A DNA stretch of 64,000 bases from Bacteroidales bacterium (GTDB taxonomy: Bacteria; Bacteroidota; Bacteroidia; Bacteroidales; 4484-276). A program made the translations under genes and the position numbers. How positions within the stretch are numbered: position 1 is the first letter of the stretch; each line of letters starts with the position of its first letter. The DNA lies in assembly GCA_035647615.1 (NCBI GenBank), contig DASRND010000006.1:1-64000 (forward strand), read 5' to 3'. Positions 42,802-51,967 of this stretch are shown here, piece after piece. The notes below the pieces were generated by a model. That model did no database searches, had not been told where the DNA came from, and saw only the letters and a list, made by a program, of their open reading frames with translations.

Positions 42802-43392
42802 TTATTTTGATTGACCCCGGCGTTTTATTTCATCTCTGATTAAGGAAGCATTTTCGTAATCTTCTTTTTCTACAGCTTTCTGAAGCATCTCTTTGAGCTC
42901 CGGGATTGATTTTTTGTCGTGCTGCCGCTTGCCTTTGGGTTGATTGGGAAGCCACTCTTTTTCTTCTTTTTTGTTTTTCTCATCTTTAACGATGATGCCG
43001 GCTTCACTCATAATTTTTTCGGTAGTATAGATGGGGCAGTTGAAACGGATGGCCAGTGCTACGGCGTCAGAGGTGCGCGAATCGATCTCGGCCGTTTTCT
43101 TACCATTATCGCAAAAGAGCTGTGCGTAAAAAACGCCTTCAAAAAATTTGTTGATCACAACTTCCCGAACATTTATGCTGTAGGCATCGGCAACGCTTTT
43201 CAGCAGATCGTGGGTGAGCGGACGCGCCGGCTTCATTTTTTCGAGTTCTATGGCGATGGCCTGTGCTTCGAAGCCACCAATGATGATGGGTAGCCGCCGC
43301 TGTCCTTCGGTTTCGCTGAGGATCAGCGCATAGGCGCCACTTTGCGACTGGCTATACGACATTCCTAAAATCTCAAGTCTTATCTTGTCCAT
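42802..43392 (-). CDS. Bifunctional nuclease family protein (DUF151) with UVR motif
   Basis: The 196-residue protein has a DUF151 domain (residues about 1-135; LPIIIGGFEAQAIAIELE, DSRTSDAVALAIRFNCPIY) and a C-terminal UvrB/C-type UVR motif (LKEMLQKAVEKEDYENASLIRDEIKRR). A DUF151 protein from plants has nuclease activity, hence the family name; the bacterial role is not well defined. A charged linker (EKNKKEEKEWLPNQPKGKRQ) joins the two. It lies 50 bases upstream of the nucleoside transporter, a pairing that suggests nucleic-acid breakdown products as substrates. Confidence 0.9.
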   Translation of the reverse strand: MDKIRLEILGMSYSQSQSGAYALILSETEGQRRLPIIIGGFEAQAIAIELEKMKPARPLTHDLLKSVADAYSINVREVVINKFFEGVFYAQLFCDNGKKTAEIDSRTSDAVALAIRFNCPIYTTEKIMSEAGIIVKDEKNKKEEKEWLPNQPKGKRQHDKKSIPELKEMLQKAVEKEDYENASLIRDEIKRRGQSK

Positions 43393-43580
43393 GGTTCAAT
43401 CCACTTTTTTTATCGGATGACGAAAGTATAATTTTTTTCCGGGCAGTATGCCGGCTCCGGACAGCTTCTGCTGCTGATTGCTTATTCATCTATCAAACTT
43501 ACCACGCCTGAAATTTGTTCAAATCTTCGGCTGTTGTTTGGCTTTGGAAGACTGATTTGAAAGAATCCGTTTTTTTTGAA

Positions 43581-43626
43581 AGGATCCATGAATTCACATG
43601 AATTAGGCGAATTAGCACGAAAAACA
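43581..43626. repeat. Dispersed repeat AATTCACATGAATTAGGCGA
   Basis: The 307-base gap 43393-43699 contains a run AATTCACATGAATTAGGCGA and AATTAGCACGAA with repeated AATT cores, a type of dispersed repeat. Nothing else was seen in the gap. Confidence 0.35.
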
Positions 43627-43699
43627 ATTAATGATAATCCGCTTCCTTAGCGAAAAATCGCAGGCAGTTTTTATGCTAATAGATTAAAGTCTCAATTTT

Positions 43700-44644
43700 T
43701 TAAAACAACGAAAACTTCACGTACCGTTTCGGGTTTTGGCGGATATCTTCCAAAAGTTTGTTGAGGGTGCTGGTGGTGTTTTCCAGTTCGATGTACAGGC
43801 TGTCGTTGGTAAGCAGCTGCCCCACGGTGCCTTCACCCTTGCCCAATCGCTGTGTGATTTCATCAATGCGGGCGATGGCGTTGCGCGCATCGCGCAGCGT
43901 CTGTGGTAATTCGCTTTGCGCCAACGAATCGCTAAGGGCAGCAAAATTTGACATGACAGCATTTATATGATCATTGTTGTCTTTCAGGTTTTCGGTAATC
44001 GACTCTACGTTGATCAAAATTCTGTTGATGCGGTACTTTTCATTCATCAGAATGGTGTCGATATTGCCCGAAGCATTTTCGACATTCTGCAGGGTGTTAC
44101 GAATATTTTGGATGGTTGCAGAAAGGTTGTTGCGGGTATCTTCATTAAAAATCGATTGCACCACCGCTATCACTGAGTCGACAGAGTTGATGAGCGATAT
44201 GGCTTTTTTCTTGAGTGGTTCCATCTGTTCGTTTACCTGATCCAGGAGGTTTTGCTCTATTTCCGAGGTCAGCGTATCGCCACTTTGCGCCGTGCGGGGC
44301 GAATCGCCCAGCTTTATCTCGATGGCTTTGGAGCCAAGCAGGTCGGTGGAATAGATCCGTGCTATCGAGTTGGCCGGAATAGGCAAATCGTTATGAATCA
44401 TCAGTTCAGCCATAATGGTCGCATTGTCGGGGTTGAGCTTCAGATTGTTTATCTTGCCGATGCTCAATCCATTAACAAGTACCTGGTTGTCGCGCTGCAA
44501 TCCGTCCACACGATTGTACACCGCATACAGGTAGCGCTGTTTATCAAAAACATTGAAACCCTTCAACAGATTGATACCCCAGATCAGCAGACCCACGGCA
44601 ACGATGAAGACGATACCTATTTTGAACTCTTTGGAAATTTTCAA
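43700..44644 (-). CDS. MCE/MlaD family protein
   Basis: The 314-residue protein has one N-terminal membrane helix (FKIGIVFIVAVGLLIWGINL), an MCE domain (residues about 35-115, VYNRVDGLQRDNQVLVNGLSIGKI) and a long helical tail. MCE proteins bind or channel phospholipids between inner and outer membranes. Partner MlaE/MlaF genes are not in the window. The start is a TTG at 44644, since no ATG precedes the membrane helix. It lies 65 bases downstream of the cell-wall amidase gene on the same strand. Confidence 0.9.
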   Translation of the reverse strand: MKISKEFKIGIVFIVAVGLLIWGINLLKGFNVFDKQRYLYAVYNRVDGLQRDNQVLVNGLSIGKINNLKLNPDNATIMAELMIHNDLPIPANSIARIYSTDLLGSKAIEIKLGDSPRTAQSGDTLTSEIEQNLLDQVNEQMEPLKKKAISLINSVDSVIAVVQSIFNEDTRNNLSATIQNIRNTLQNVENASGNIDTILMNEKYRINRILINVESITENLKDNNDHINAVMSNFAALSDSLAQSELPQTLRDARNAIARIDEITQRLGKGEGTVGQLLTNDSLYIELENTTSTLNKLLEDIRQNPKRYVKFSLF

Positions 44645-44709
44645 GATGTATGATTTTTAATGGTTCACAAAATTAAATAAATTCTGTCACAGCTTTAAAC
44701 CATGACGGC

Positions 44710-45786
44710 TCAAAAATGTTCGTCAGCACTGCATTTGATAACTTTTAAATTTTTGATATCTTTCTTTTTCAATATTCCTTTTTGTAAAAAAGTTTCGATA
44801 AGCTGCTGCGCCTCCTCAGCGGTGGAGGCGGCGCCAAAAGTACAACGATAACTTGTTCCTGATTTGAAGGCCCACAAATGTTGCATTTTGTTATAAGGTT
44901 TCTGTTCCAGTGGCTCCGTCGTGGGGCTGATGGCAAACTGCACGCGGTAGATTTCTTTTGTAATTTTTACTTTTGGTATTGTAATCGTGTCAGCGGTAAC
45001 TGCTATTTGCGATGCTGGGAGAAGCGACTGCTGATAATCCATCACTGCACGGGCTATTGCGTTTGCAATGTTTTGTTGGTGGATGGTGTCGATAAGATAT
45101 TTCTCTTCTGCCGGGTTACTCACAAATCCCGTTTCTATCAGTACGCCGGGCATGGCGGTGAGATATAAAACCATAAAACCGGCTTGCTTCACACCGCGGT
45201 CGTACATGTTTGCGGTGGTGCGCAACTGCTGTTGAACCATTCCGGCCAGGCTGATACTTTGCTCAAGGTTGTTGTTTTGCAAGAGATGCAGCATAATATA
45301 GTCTTCGTCGTTGTCGGGATTGAAACCTTCGTAATTTTCGGTGTAATTTTTTTCGGTGAGCAGCGCAGCATTTTCTTTTCTGGCTACTTCAAAGTTTTCC
45401 TGAGTTTTGTGTATGCCCATCACGTAGGTTTCGCTTCCAAAAGCAGTGGGTGAGGGGCCGGAGTTGCAATGTATGGATACAAAAAGGTCGGCGCTACTGC
45501 TGTTGGCCAATGCAGCACGCTGGTGCAGCGGTACAAACACATCGGTGGTGCGGGTGTAGATTACTTCCGCTCCGGGCATGAGTTTATTGATGGCAGCTCC
45601 GGTGCGCAAAGCAATGGCCAGTGTCAGCTCTTTCTCGTCGATCAGGGCGCCGGGTGCTCCCAGGTCGTGCCCGCCGTGTCCGGCATCAATTACTATTCGC
45701 TCCGCACTGCCCGCCCTTTGGCACAAACCTGATAAGCTTGCGGCCGTCATGCTGCAGATAAGAAAAAGTATTTTGAGGCGTTTCAT
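44710..45786 (-). CDS. N-acetylmuramoyl-L-alanine amidase with SPOR-like domain
   Basis: The 358-residue protein has a signal peptide (MKRLKILFLICSMTAASLSG) and an Amidase_3 domain. The zinc ligands and catalytic residues lie in IDAGHGGHDLGAPG, DEKELTLA, VSIHCNSG and VLIETGFVSN. It cuts the amide bond between muramic acid and the stem peptide. The C-terminal 80 residues (IYRVQFAISPTTEPL, with QQLIETFLQKGI) look like a SPOR peptidoglycan-binding domain. A -7 box lies 25 bases upstream. The MCE gene follows it. Confidence 0.93.
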   Translation of the reverse strand: MKRLKILFLICSMTAASLSGLCQRAGSAERIVIDAGHGGHDLGAPGALIDEKELTLAIALRTGAAINKLMPGAEVIYTRTTDVFVPLHQRAALANSSSADLFVSIHCNSGPSPTAFGSETYVMGIHKTQENFEVARKENAALLTEKNYTENYEGFNPDNDEDYIMLHLLQNNNLEQSISLAGMVQQQLRTTANMYDRGVKQAGFMVLYLTAMPGVLIETGFVSNPAEEKYLIDTIHQQNIANAIARAVMDYQQSLLPASQIAVTADTITIPKVKITKEIYRVQFAISPTTEPLEQKPYNKMQHLWAFKSGTSYRCTFGAASTAEEAQQLIETFLQKGILKKKDIKNLKVIKCSADEHF

Positions 45787-45810
45787 GTTCCTTTGTTTGC
45801 TTTAGGGTCG

Positions 45811-45818
45811 CAAAGATA
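45811..45818 (-). promoter_or_regulatory. -7 promoter box of the amidase-MCE pair
   Basis: CAAAGATA reads TATCTTTG on the minus strand, a -7 match 25 bases before the amidase ATG. Confidence 0.45.
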
Positions 45819-45945
45819 ATTGTCTGTTTCGATCGCGCCATTGCGATAAGCAAATAATGAGCGCGCTGTAGCCCGCCGAAAATAGTTTATTTTGCATGTT
45901 GATTTGCTAACGAAATGCCTTTGGCTTTAGCCAGATTAAAAAATC

Positions 45946-48789
45946 TTGAAATATCGCCCGTTGAAATACTTTTTGTGTAAAAATGTCGCCGACAAAAGAA
46001 GGTTGCAACACCTATCAGCAAAGTTGATGCTGGTGTGGATGCTTGGCTTTTTGTCGGTTACAGCTTTTGCACAAACGCCTGCCGATCCCGACAGTCTTAA
46101 CGCAAGCCATCCCGACAGTGTGCTTCTATTACGCAAAAGCGGAACGGGAAAACTTGACAGCATCTATCCATTCCGCGAAAGTGAAACAGGAAAATTCGAC
46201 AGCGTGTATCCATTCCGCGAAAGCGAAACGATGAATCCCGACACAACAATGCAAGCCGACAGCCTTGTGAAAATAAAGGATCCGAAGCCTCCAAAGAAAA
46301 GTGTAGGGCTCGAAACCAACGTCAAATACAAATCGGCCGATAATATCCGCTACGATATCCGCAACAGCAAAGTATTTCTTACACAGAACGCCGAGATTGT
46401 TTATGGCGATATTTCCATCAAAGCTGCCTACATCGAGATCGACTTTAAAAGGAATCTGGTTTTTGCCAAAGGCCTGCCCGATTCAACCGGAAAAATGTTG
46501 GGAACACCGGTTTTCAGCGAGTCGGGGCAAACTTTTGAGGCGGAGGAGATGACTTATAATTTTGATACAAAAAAAGGAATTATTCACCAGGTGCGCACGC
46601 AGGATGGCGAAGGGTATCTTTACGGAAGCAGGATTAAGAAGATGCCCGACGATCGCATCAACATCGCCAAAGGATACTACACCACTTGCAATCTGCCCAA
46701 TCCGCATTACGAATTTCGGTTTACCAAAGCGCAGTTGATCCCTGACAACAAGATAGTGTCGGGGCCGGCTTATATGGTGATAGAGAATGTGCCGGTGCCG
46801 CTGGTGGTGCCTTTCGGTTTGTTTCCCAATAAGTCGGGGCAGCGCTCGGGAATCATCATTCCGGGCATCGGCGAATCGGCCAACCGCGGCTTCTTTTTCG
46901 AGCGCGGCGGCTACTATTGGGGCATCAACGACTATATGGATCTTACCCTTACGGGCGATATCTACACCAACGGTAGCTGGGCGGTGCGGCCTACCTTCAG
47001 ATACGCCAACAGATACCACTACGCTGGCAATTTCGATTTTAGTTATGGTGTTAATATCCAGGGCGACCGCGATTCACCTGATGCAGTTCACAAAAAAGAT
47101 TTCCGCATTTTGTGGAACCATGGCCAGGATGCCAAAGCCCGACCCAACAGCCGTTTTTCGGCCAACGTAAATATTGTTTCTTCTTCTTTTAACAATTACA
47201 ATCTTACCAGCTCCGAAAATTATCTGTCGAATACTTTCCAGTCGAGCATCGCGTATCAGACCAACTTTAACAACAATGTTTTTCTAACGGTCAACGCTTC
47301 GCACCAGCAGAATACCATCACCGGTGCTGTGAATATGACCCTGCCCAGCCTTAATCTAAATACCAAACAATTTTATCCCTTTCGCAAAAAAGTGATGAAA
47401 GGGAAACCTGCGTGGTACGAAAATATCTCGCTGAAATATGCCATGACCGCCGAAAACCAAATCCAAACCTACGATACATCGCTTTTTAAATCAGGATGGC
47501 TGGATGATTTCAAAATGGGGGTACGCCACAACATTCCCATCAGCAGTTCTATCAAATTGCTTCGGTACTTTACCATGACTAACTCGCTGACCTACACCGA
47601 GCGTTGGTATCCCTATGCAAAAGATTACAAATGGAATCCCGAAATGGTGATTCACAATGGTGATACTTTGAACGGGTTTTTTGAAATCGACACCACCTAC
47701 GGATTTAAGGCGGCGCGGGAGTTTTCGTTCAGCTCATCGATAAGCACACGGCTTTATGGGATGTATCAGTTCAAAAAAGGTCCCGTAAGAGCCATCCGTC
47801 ACGTGATGACACCAACCGCTTCGTTTAATTTACGTCCCGACTTTGGAAGCGAATTCTGGGGATATTATCAGGAAGTACAAAATGCACCCGATGGCACCAT
47901 GCGGCGTTATTCGGTTTTTGAAGGGTTGCTTTACGGTGGCCCGCCCGACGGACGTTCCGGCATGGTGAGCTTCGGGTTTAACAACAATCTGGAGATGAAA
48001 GTGCGCTCGCGCAGCGACACCATTACCGGCACCAAAAAAATTGCACTCATCGACAATCTGAGCTTCAACATGTCGTACGACATCGCCCGCGACTCGCTGC
48101 AATGGTCGCCACTCACCATCCGTGGCAACACCATTCTTTTTAAAAAAATAAATGTTACGTATTCCAGTAGTTGGAGCCCTTATGCTGTGGACAGCAGTGG
48201 GCGTAGCATCAATACGTTTCAGTGGGAGATGGACAAGAAACCCTTTCGCATGAGCAGTGCAATATGGAATTTTGGATTGAATTACAGGTTTGGCTCCAGC
48301 GATTTTAAAAGAGGCAAAGCTGATCCGCAGCCTACCGGGACGCCGCTTACCGAAGATGCCGAGCTGCTCCAAAACTATTCAGAACGCGAGATACGCGAAA
48401 TCGTGGATAACCCCGACAACTACATCAACTGGAACAACGCCTGGAATTTTTCCATCAATTACAATCTTAGTTTTTCTAATAATCCCATCTACATCAACTA
48501 CGACCGGGAAGATAAACGCACCACCATACAAACGCTAGGCCTGTCGGGCGATGTGAGCATTACACCCAAGTGGAAAGTGAATTTTCGCACCGGCTTCGAT
48601 TTCGATACCAAAAAGTTTAGCTACACGCAAATCGACTTTTACCGCGATCTGCACTGCTGGGAGATGCGCTTTAGCTGGATTCCGAGCGGATTTAGAAAGA
48701 GCTGGACGTTCGGTATCAACGTGAAAGCAGCCATCCTGCGCGACCTGAAATACGACCGCAAAAAAGATTTCCGCGACGCTTACCGATAA
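45946..48789 (+). CDS. lptD: LPS-assembly outer membrane protein LptD
   Basis: The protein has about 947 residues from a TTG at 45946, or 920 from the ATG at 46027; the start is uncertain. It is exported (LMLVWMLGFLSVTAFAQ). An N-terminal OstA-type domain (about residues 120-280, NAEIVYGDISIKAAYIEIDF) precedes a large beta barrel with many aromatic-rich strands, as in LptD. It inserts lipopolysaccharide into the outer leaflet. Before the OstA domain, 14 residues are repeated in tandem (TGKLDSIYPFRESE, TGKFDSVYPFRESE). It diverges from the amidase gene and precedes ridA. Confidence 0.88.
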   Translation: MKYRPLKYFLCKNVADKRRLQHLSAKLMLVWMLGFLSVTAFAQTPADPDSLNASHPDSVLLLRKSGTGKLDSIYPFRESETGKFDSVYPFRESETMNPDTTMQADSLVKIKDPKPPKKSVGLETNVKYKSADNIRYDIRNSKVFLTQNAEIVYGDISIKAAYIEIDFKRNLVFAKGLPDSTGKMLGTPVFSESGQTFEAEEMTYNFDTKKGIIHQVRTQDGEGYLYGSRIKKMPDDRINIAKGYYTTCNLPNPHYEFRFTKAQLIPDNKIVSGPAYMVIENVPVPLVVPFGLFPNKSGQRSGIIIPGIGESANRGFFFERGGYYWGINDYMDLTLTGDIYTNGSWAVRPTFRYANRYHYAGNFDFSYGVNIQGDRDSPDAVHKKDFRILWNHGQDAKARPNSRFSANVNIVSSSFNNYNLTSSENYLSNTFQSSIAYQTNFNNNVFLTVNASHQQNTITGAVNMTLPSLNLNTKQFYPFRKKVMKGKPAWYENISLKYAMTAENQIQTYDTSLFKSGWLDDFKMGVRHNIPISSSIKLLRYFTMTNSLTYTERWYPYAKDYKWNPEMVIHNGDTLNGFFEIDTTYGFKAAREFSFSSSISTRLYGMYQFKKGPVRAIRHVMTPTASFNLRPDFGSEFWGYYQEVQNAPDGTMRRYSVFEGLLYGGPPDGRSGMVSFGFNNNLEMKVRSRSDTITGTKKIALIDNLSFNMSYDIARDSLQWSPLTIRGNTILFKKINVTYSSSWSPYAVDSSGRSINTFQWEMDKKPFRMSSAIWNFGLNYRFGSSDFKRGKADPQPTGTPLTEDAELLQNYSEREIREIVDNPDNYINWNNAWNFSINYNLSFSNNPIYINYDREDKRTTIQTLGLSGDVSITPKWKVNFRTGFDFDTKKFSYTQIDFYRDLHCWEMRFSWIPSGFRKSWTFGINVKAAILRDLKYDRKKDFRDAYR
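46144..46227 (+). repeat. 42-base tandem duplication in lptD
   Basis: Two 42-base units, 46144-46185 and 46186-46227, encode TGKLDSIYPFRESE and TGKFDSVYPFRESE. The duplication lies in the low-complexity linker between signal peptide and OstA domain and keeps the frame. Confidence 0.8.
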
Positions 48790-48917
48790 TTCTTTCTCTA
48801 CAATTTCTTACCCCGGTTGCCTTTCCCATGCCACTTATTTATATTTTTGCTTTTGTTCTCATTTAGCTGTTGCTAATATTTTTTAATAATCAATAATCAT
48901 TTTAATAAATAAGAAAT

Positions 48918-49295
48918 ATGAAAAAAGTAATTCACACTTCCCAGGCTCCTAATGCTGTAGGTCCCTACAGCCAGGCCATCGAACACAACGGTCATCTTTT
49001 TATTTCCGGCCAGATTCCCATCGACCCCGCTATCGGCAAGATGATAGAAGGAGGCATAAAAGAACAAACCGAACAGGTGATGAAAAATATCGGCGCCATC
49101 CTCAAAGAGGCCGGCTACACCTTCGATCACGTGGTGAAATCGACGTGCCTGCTCAGCGACATGGACAACTTCGGCGCTATGAACGAAGTGTATGCCCGCT
49201 ATTACACCAACAACCCGCCGGCACGCGCTGCCTATGGCGTGGTAAAACTCCCACTGGGTTCGCTCGTGGAAATCGAAACCATTGCAATGAAATAA
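48918..49295 (+). CDS. ridA: RidA family enamine/imine deaminase
   Basis: The 125-residue protein matches the RidA subfamily of the Rid/YjgF superfamily, which hydrolyses reactive 2-aminoacrylate and related imines. Key motifs are SQAPNAVGPYSQAIE, ISGQIPIDP and NPPARAAYGVVKLPLGSLVEIE, which holds the essential arginine (PAR). Its length is normal. It is followed by a strong intrinsic terminator. Confidence 0.95.
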   Translation: MKKVIHTSQAPNAVGPYSQAIEHNGHLFISGQIPIDPAIGKMIEGGIKEQTEQVMKNIGAILKEAGYTFDHVVKSTCLLSDMDNFGAMNEVYARYYTNNPPARAAYGVVKLPLGSLVEIETIAMK

Positions 49296-49310
49296 AGATT
49301 TCAAAAATGT

Positions 49311-49349
49311 AGCCGCGTCATGACTTGTGACGCGGCTGTGTTTTTTTTG
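49311..49349 (+). terminator. Intrinsic terminator after ridA
   Basis: A perfect 10-base stem, AGCCGCGTCA (49311-49320) and TGACGCGGCT (49328-49337), with a 7-base loop is followed by GTG and a run of eight or nine T. It ends the ridA transcript. Confidence 0.85.
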
Positions 49350-49479
49350 TCGGCTTAAGCCAAAACTGAAGAAAGATTCCAAAAGACAAAAAGACAAGAT
49401 TCAAATAAACCGTAGCTGTTTAGGTGGTTTTAAGATTTACATTTAGTACCAGATTCTATGAGTTTAGGATTGGCCACCG

Positions 49480-49566
49480 CACACCCCCTGCCCCTAAAGG
49501 GGGAATTTGCCAACGCACAAGCGAAAGTGTGCGGGTGGCTTCTCCGCCAGTTGGTGGAAATGAGGG
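49480..49566. repeat. CCCCTAAAGGGGG dispersed repeat with nested hairpin
   Basis: In the 427-base gap after ridA, CCCCTAAAGGGGGAATTTGC is followed by a hairpin, CGCACA (49514-49519) and TGTGCG (49528-49533), and then GGTGGCTTCTCCGCC. The outer tract resembles the foldback element at 5141-5200. No gene was seen in this gap. Confidence 0.5.
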
Positions 49567-49722
49567 GTAAGCGCAGGCATTTTGGAAATGAAGCTTCATA
49601 TCTTAAATTTGTGTTTTTGAAGACAGCATCTAAATATTTACAATAAATCTCAATGTCATGAATTTGACAACCCCGACAACCCAAAACCTTTATTTTATCA
49701 TCAACTACTAAAAACATCAAAC

Positions 49723-51888
49723 ATGAAACATATTTTAAAAATATTATTACCGGCGCTGATACTGCTACAGACTACTGTGGTGCGCGCCGACGAAGGAATG
49801 TGGATACCGCTGCTGCTGAAGTCGATCAACGAAAAAGAGATGCAGCAGATGGGTTTGCGCATTTCGGCCGAAGACATTTACAGCATCAACCATTCGTCGC
49901 TCAAAGACGCCATCCTGCTCTTTGGCGGCGGCTGCACCGCTTCGATTATCTCCGACGACGGGCTTATCCTCACCAACCATCACTGTGGTTATGGTGAAAT
50001 ACATCACCACAGCTCTATCGAACACGATTATCTTACCGATGGCTTTTGGGCGATGAATCGCGAAGAAGAGCTGTCCAATCCGGGCCTTACCGTTACGCGT
50101 CTGGTACGAATGGAAGACGTATCGCAGCAAATGCTCAACGATCTTCCATCCGATCTTACCGAGAAGCAACGCGCCGAAGAGATTGACCGTCGTGCCAAAG
50201 CAATCACCGACGAAGCCGAAAAAGACACCCACTACGAATCAGCCGTGGAGCCGTTTTATTACGGCAACGAATATTATCTGCTGGTGTACGAAATTTTTAA
50301 AGACGTCCGCCTGGTGGGCGCTCCGCCTTCCAACATTGGTAAATTTGGAGGCGACACCGACAACTGGATGTGGCCACGTCATACCGGCGACTTTTCCCTT
50401 TTCAGGATTTACGTTAACGAAAATAACGAACCTGCCGAATACGCCAAAAGCAACGTGCCTTATCAGCCGCTCTATTCGATTCCCATTTCTGTAAAAGGTG
50501 TTAAAGAAGACGATTTCACCTTCATCTTTGGCTTCCCGGGAACTACGCAGGAGTACCTTCCTTCCGACGCTATCGAAACACTGACGCAGGTAGAAAATCC
50601 TGCCCGCATCAGTCTGCGCCGCCAGAAGCTCGACATCTACGAATCCTTTATGGTGCAGGATCCGGCCATTCGCATTCAATACGCGGTAAAGCATTCCCGT
50701 CTGTCGAATGGTTGGAAAAAGTGGATTGGCGAGAGCCGTGGCATACAGAAGCTCGACGGCATCGGACAAAGACAAAATTTTGAAGAAGGCTTTACGCGAT
50801 GGGTCAACGGCTCACCGGAGCTTTCGCAGAAATATGGCGGACTGCTGCCCGCTTTTGGTGCAGCTTACGATGAGCTGGACGTCGCGCGCAAGCAAATGAT
50901 CTATCTGATAGAAGCGGGACTGGGCATCGAGATTGTTCGTGCTGCACGCATGGCCACCGGGCTTGTTAGAGTTTCGGAAAATAAAGAGACCACCGAAGAA
51001 GATTTGCAGAAAGCATTGACGCGCCTGCAGGATAACGGCACGGATTTTTACAGCAATTATTACCAGCCCATCGACCGACGTGCGATGGTGACGATGCTTC
51101 AGTCATATCGAGATGCATTTCCTGCCGGTCAGCTGCCCCCCGTCTTTACAACCATCCGCGACAAATACAACAACAATATTCAGAAGTTTGCCGATGCACT
51201 TTTTGATAAATCGATATTTGCTTCAGAAAAATCTTTCAACAATTTCTTTGGTAAGTATAAACAGAAACAATATCGCAAAATAGAAAACGATCCGGCCTAC
51301 CAGATGGCTACCGGGCTGATGGATTATTACCGCACCAACATCATGACCGTGATAAACCGGGAGGAGATAGCCGTGGACAGCATGATGCGTATCTATATGC
51401 GTGCACAGCGCGAATACCAGCCCGACAAGCGCTTCTACCCCGATGCCAACTCTACACTGCGTGTGGCTTATGGCAAAGTGAAACCATTTTATCCCCGCGA
51501 CGGTGTTTTTTATGAATATCAGACAACCCTCGAAGGCATCATGGAGAAAGAAGATCCTGCCATTTATGACTATGTGGTGGAAGATAAACTGAAGCAGCTT
51601 TATCACGACAAAGATTATGGCCGCTATGGCATGGAGGAACAAATGCCCGTATGTTTTATTGCTACCAATCACACCACAGGCGGTAACTCTGGTAGTCCCG
51701 CACTCAATGCTGATGGCCAACTGGTCGGCGTCAATTTCGACCGCTGCTGGGAAGGTACCCTGAGCGACCTGATGTACGATCCAGACCAGTGTCGCAATAT
51801 TATGATCGACGTCCGCTATTTCCTGTTTCTTGTGGACAAATTCGCCGGTGCCACACATCTGTTGGACGAGATGGTGATAGTGGAGTAA
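49723..51888 (+). CDS. S46 family dipeptidyl-peptidase, DPP11-like
   Basis: The 721-residue exported protein (signal MKHILKILLPALILLQTTVV) is an S46 serine peptidase that removes dipeptides from the N-terminus of peptides. The triad is His86 (TNHHCGYG), Asp223 (HTGDFSLFR) and Ser656 (GGNSGSPAL). Arg674, 18 residues after the serine (NFDRCWEG), matches the arginine of P. gingivalis DPP11 that selects Asp/Glu at P1; DPP7 has Gly there. So an acidic P1 preference is expected. It likely feeds peptide catabolism in the periplasm. It precedes the nitronate monooxygenase-like gene by 79 bases. Confidence 0.93.
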   Translation: MKHILKILLPALILLQTTVVRADEGMWIPLLLKSINEKEMQQMGLRISAEDIYSINHSSLKDAILLFGGGCTASIISDDGLILTNHHCGYGEIHHHSSIEHDYLTDGFWAMNREEELSNPGLTVTRLVRMEDVSQQMLNDLPSDLTEKQRAEEIDRRAKAITDEAEKDTHYESAVEPFYYGNEYYLLVYEIFKDVRLVGAPPSNIGKFGGDTDNWMWPRHTGDFSLFRIYVNENNEPAEYAKSNVPYQPLYSIPISVKGVKEDDFTFIFGFPGTTQEYLPSDAIETLTQVENPARISLRRQKLDIYESFMVQDPAIRIQYAVKHSRLSNGWKKWIGESRGIQKLDGIGQRQNFEEGFTRWVNGSPELSQKYGGLLPAFGAAYDELDVARKQMIYLIEAGLGIEIVRAARMATGLVRVSENKETTEEDLQKALTRLQDNGTDFYSNYYQPIDRRAMVTMLQSYRDAFPAGQLPPVFTTIRDKYNNNIQKFADALFDKSIFASEKSFNNFFGKYKQKQYRKIENDPAYQMATGLMDYYRTNIMTVINREEIAVDSMMRIYMRAQREYQPDKRFYPDANSTLRVAYGKVKPFYPRDGVFYEYQTTLEGIMEKEDPAIYDYVVEDKLKQLYHDKDYGRYGMEEQMPVCFIATNHTTGGNSGSPALNADGQLVGVNFDRCWEGTLSDLMYDPDQCRNIMIDVRYFLFLVDKFAGATHLLDEMVIVE

Positions 51889-51967
51889 CTGAAACTTATC
51901 AAAAGAAACATTTTCCGTAGCCCGGGCCTTCGGGCCTGGGAACACGGGAAATCTTAATTAAGAAAAC

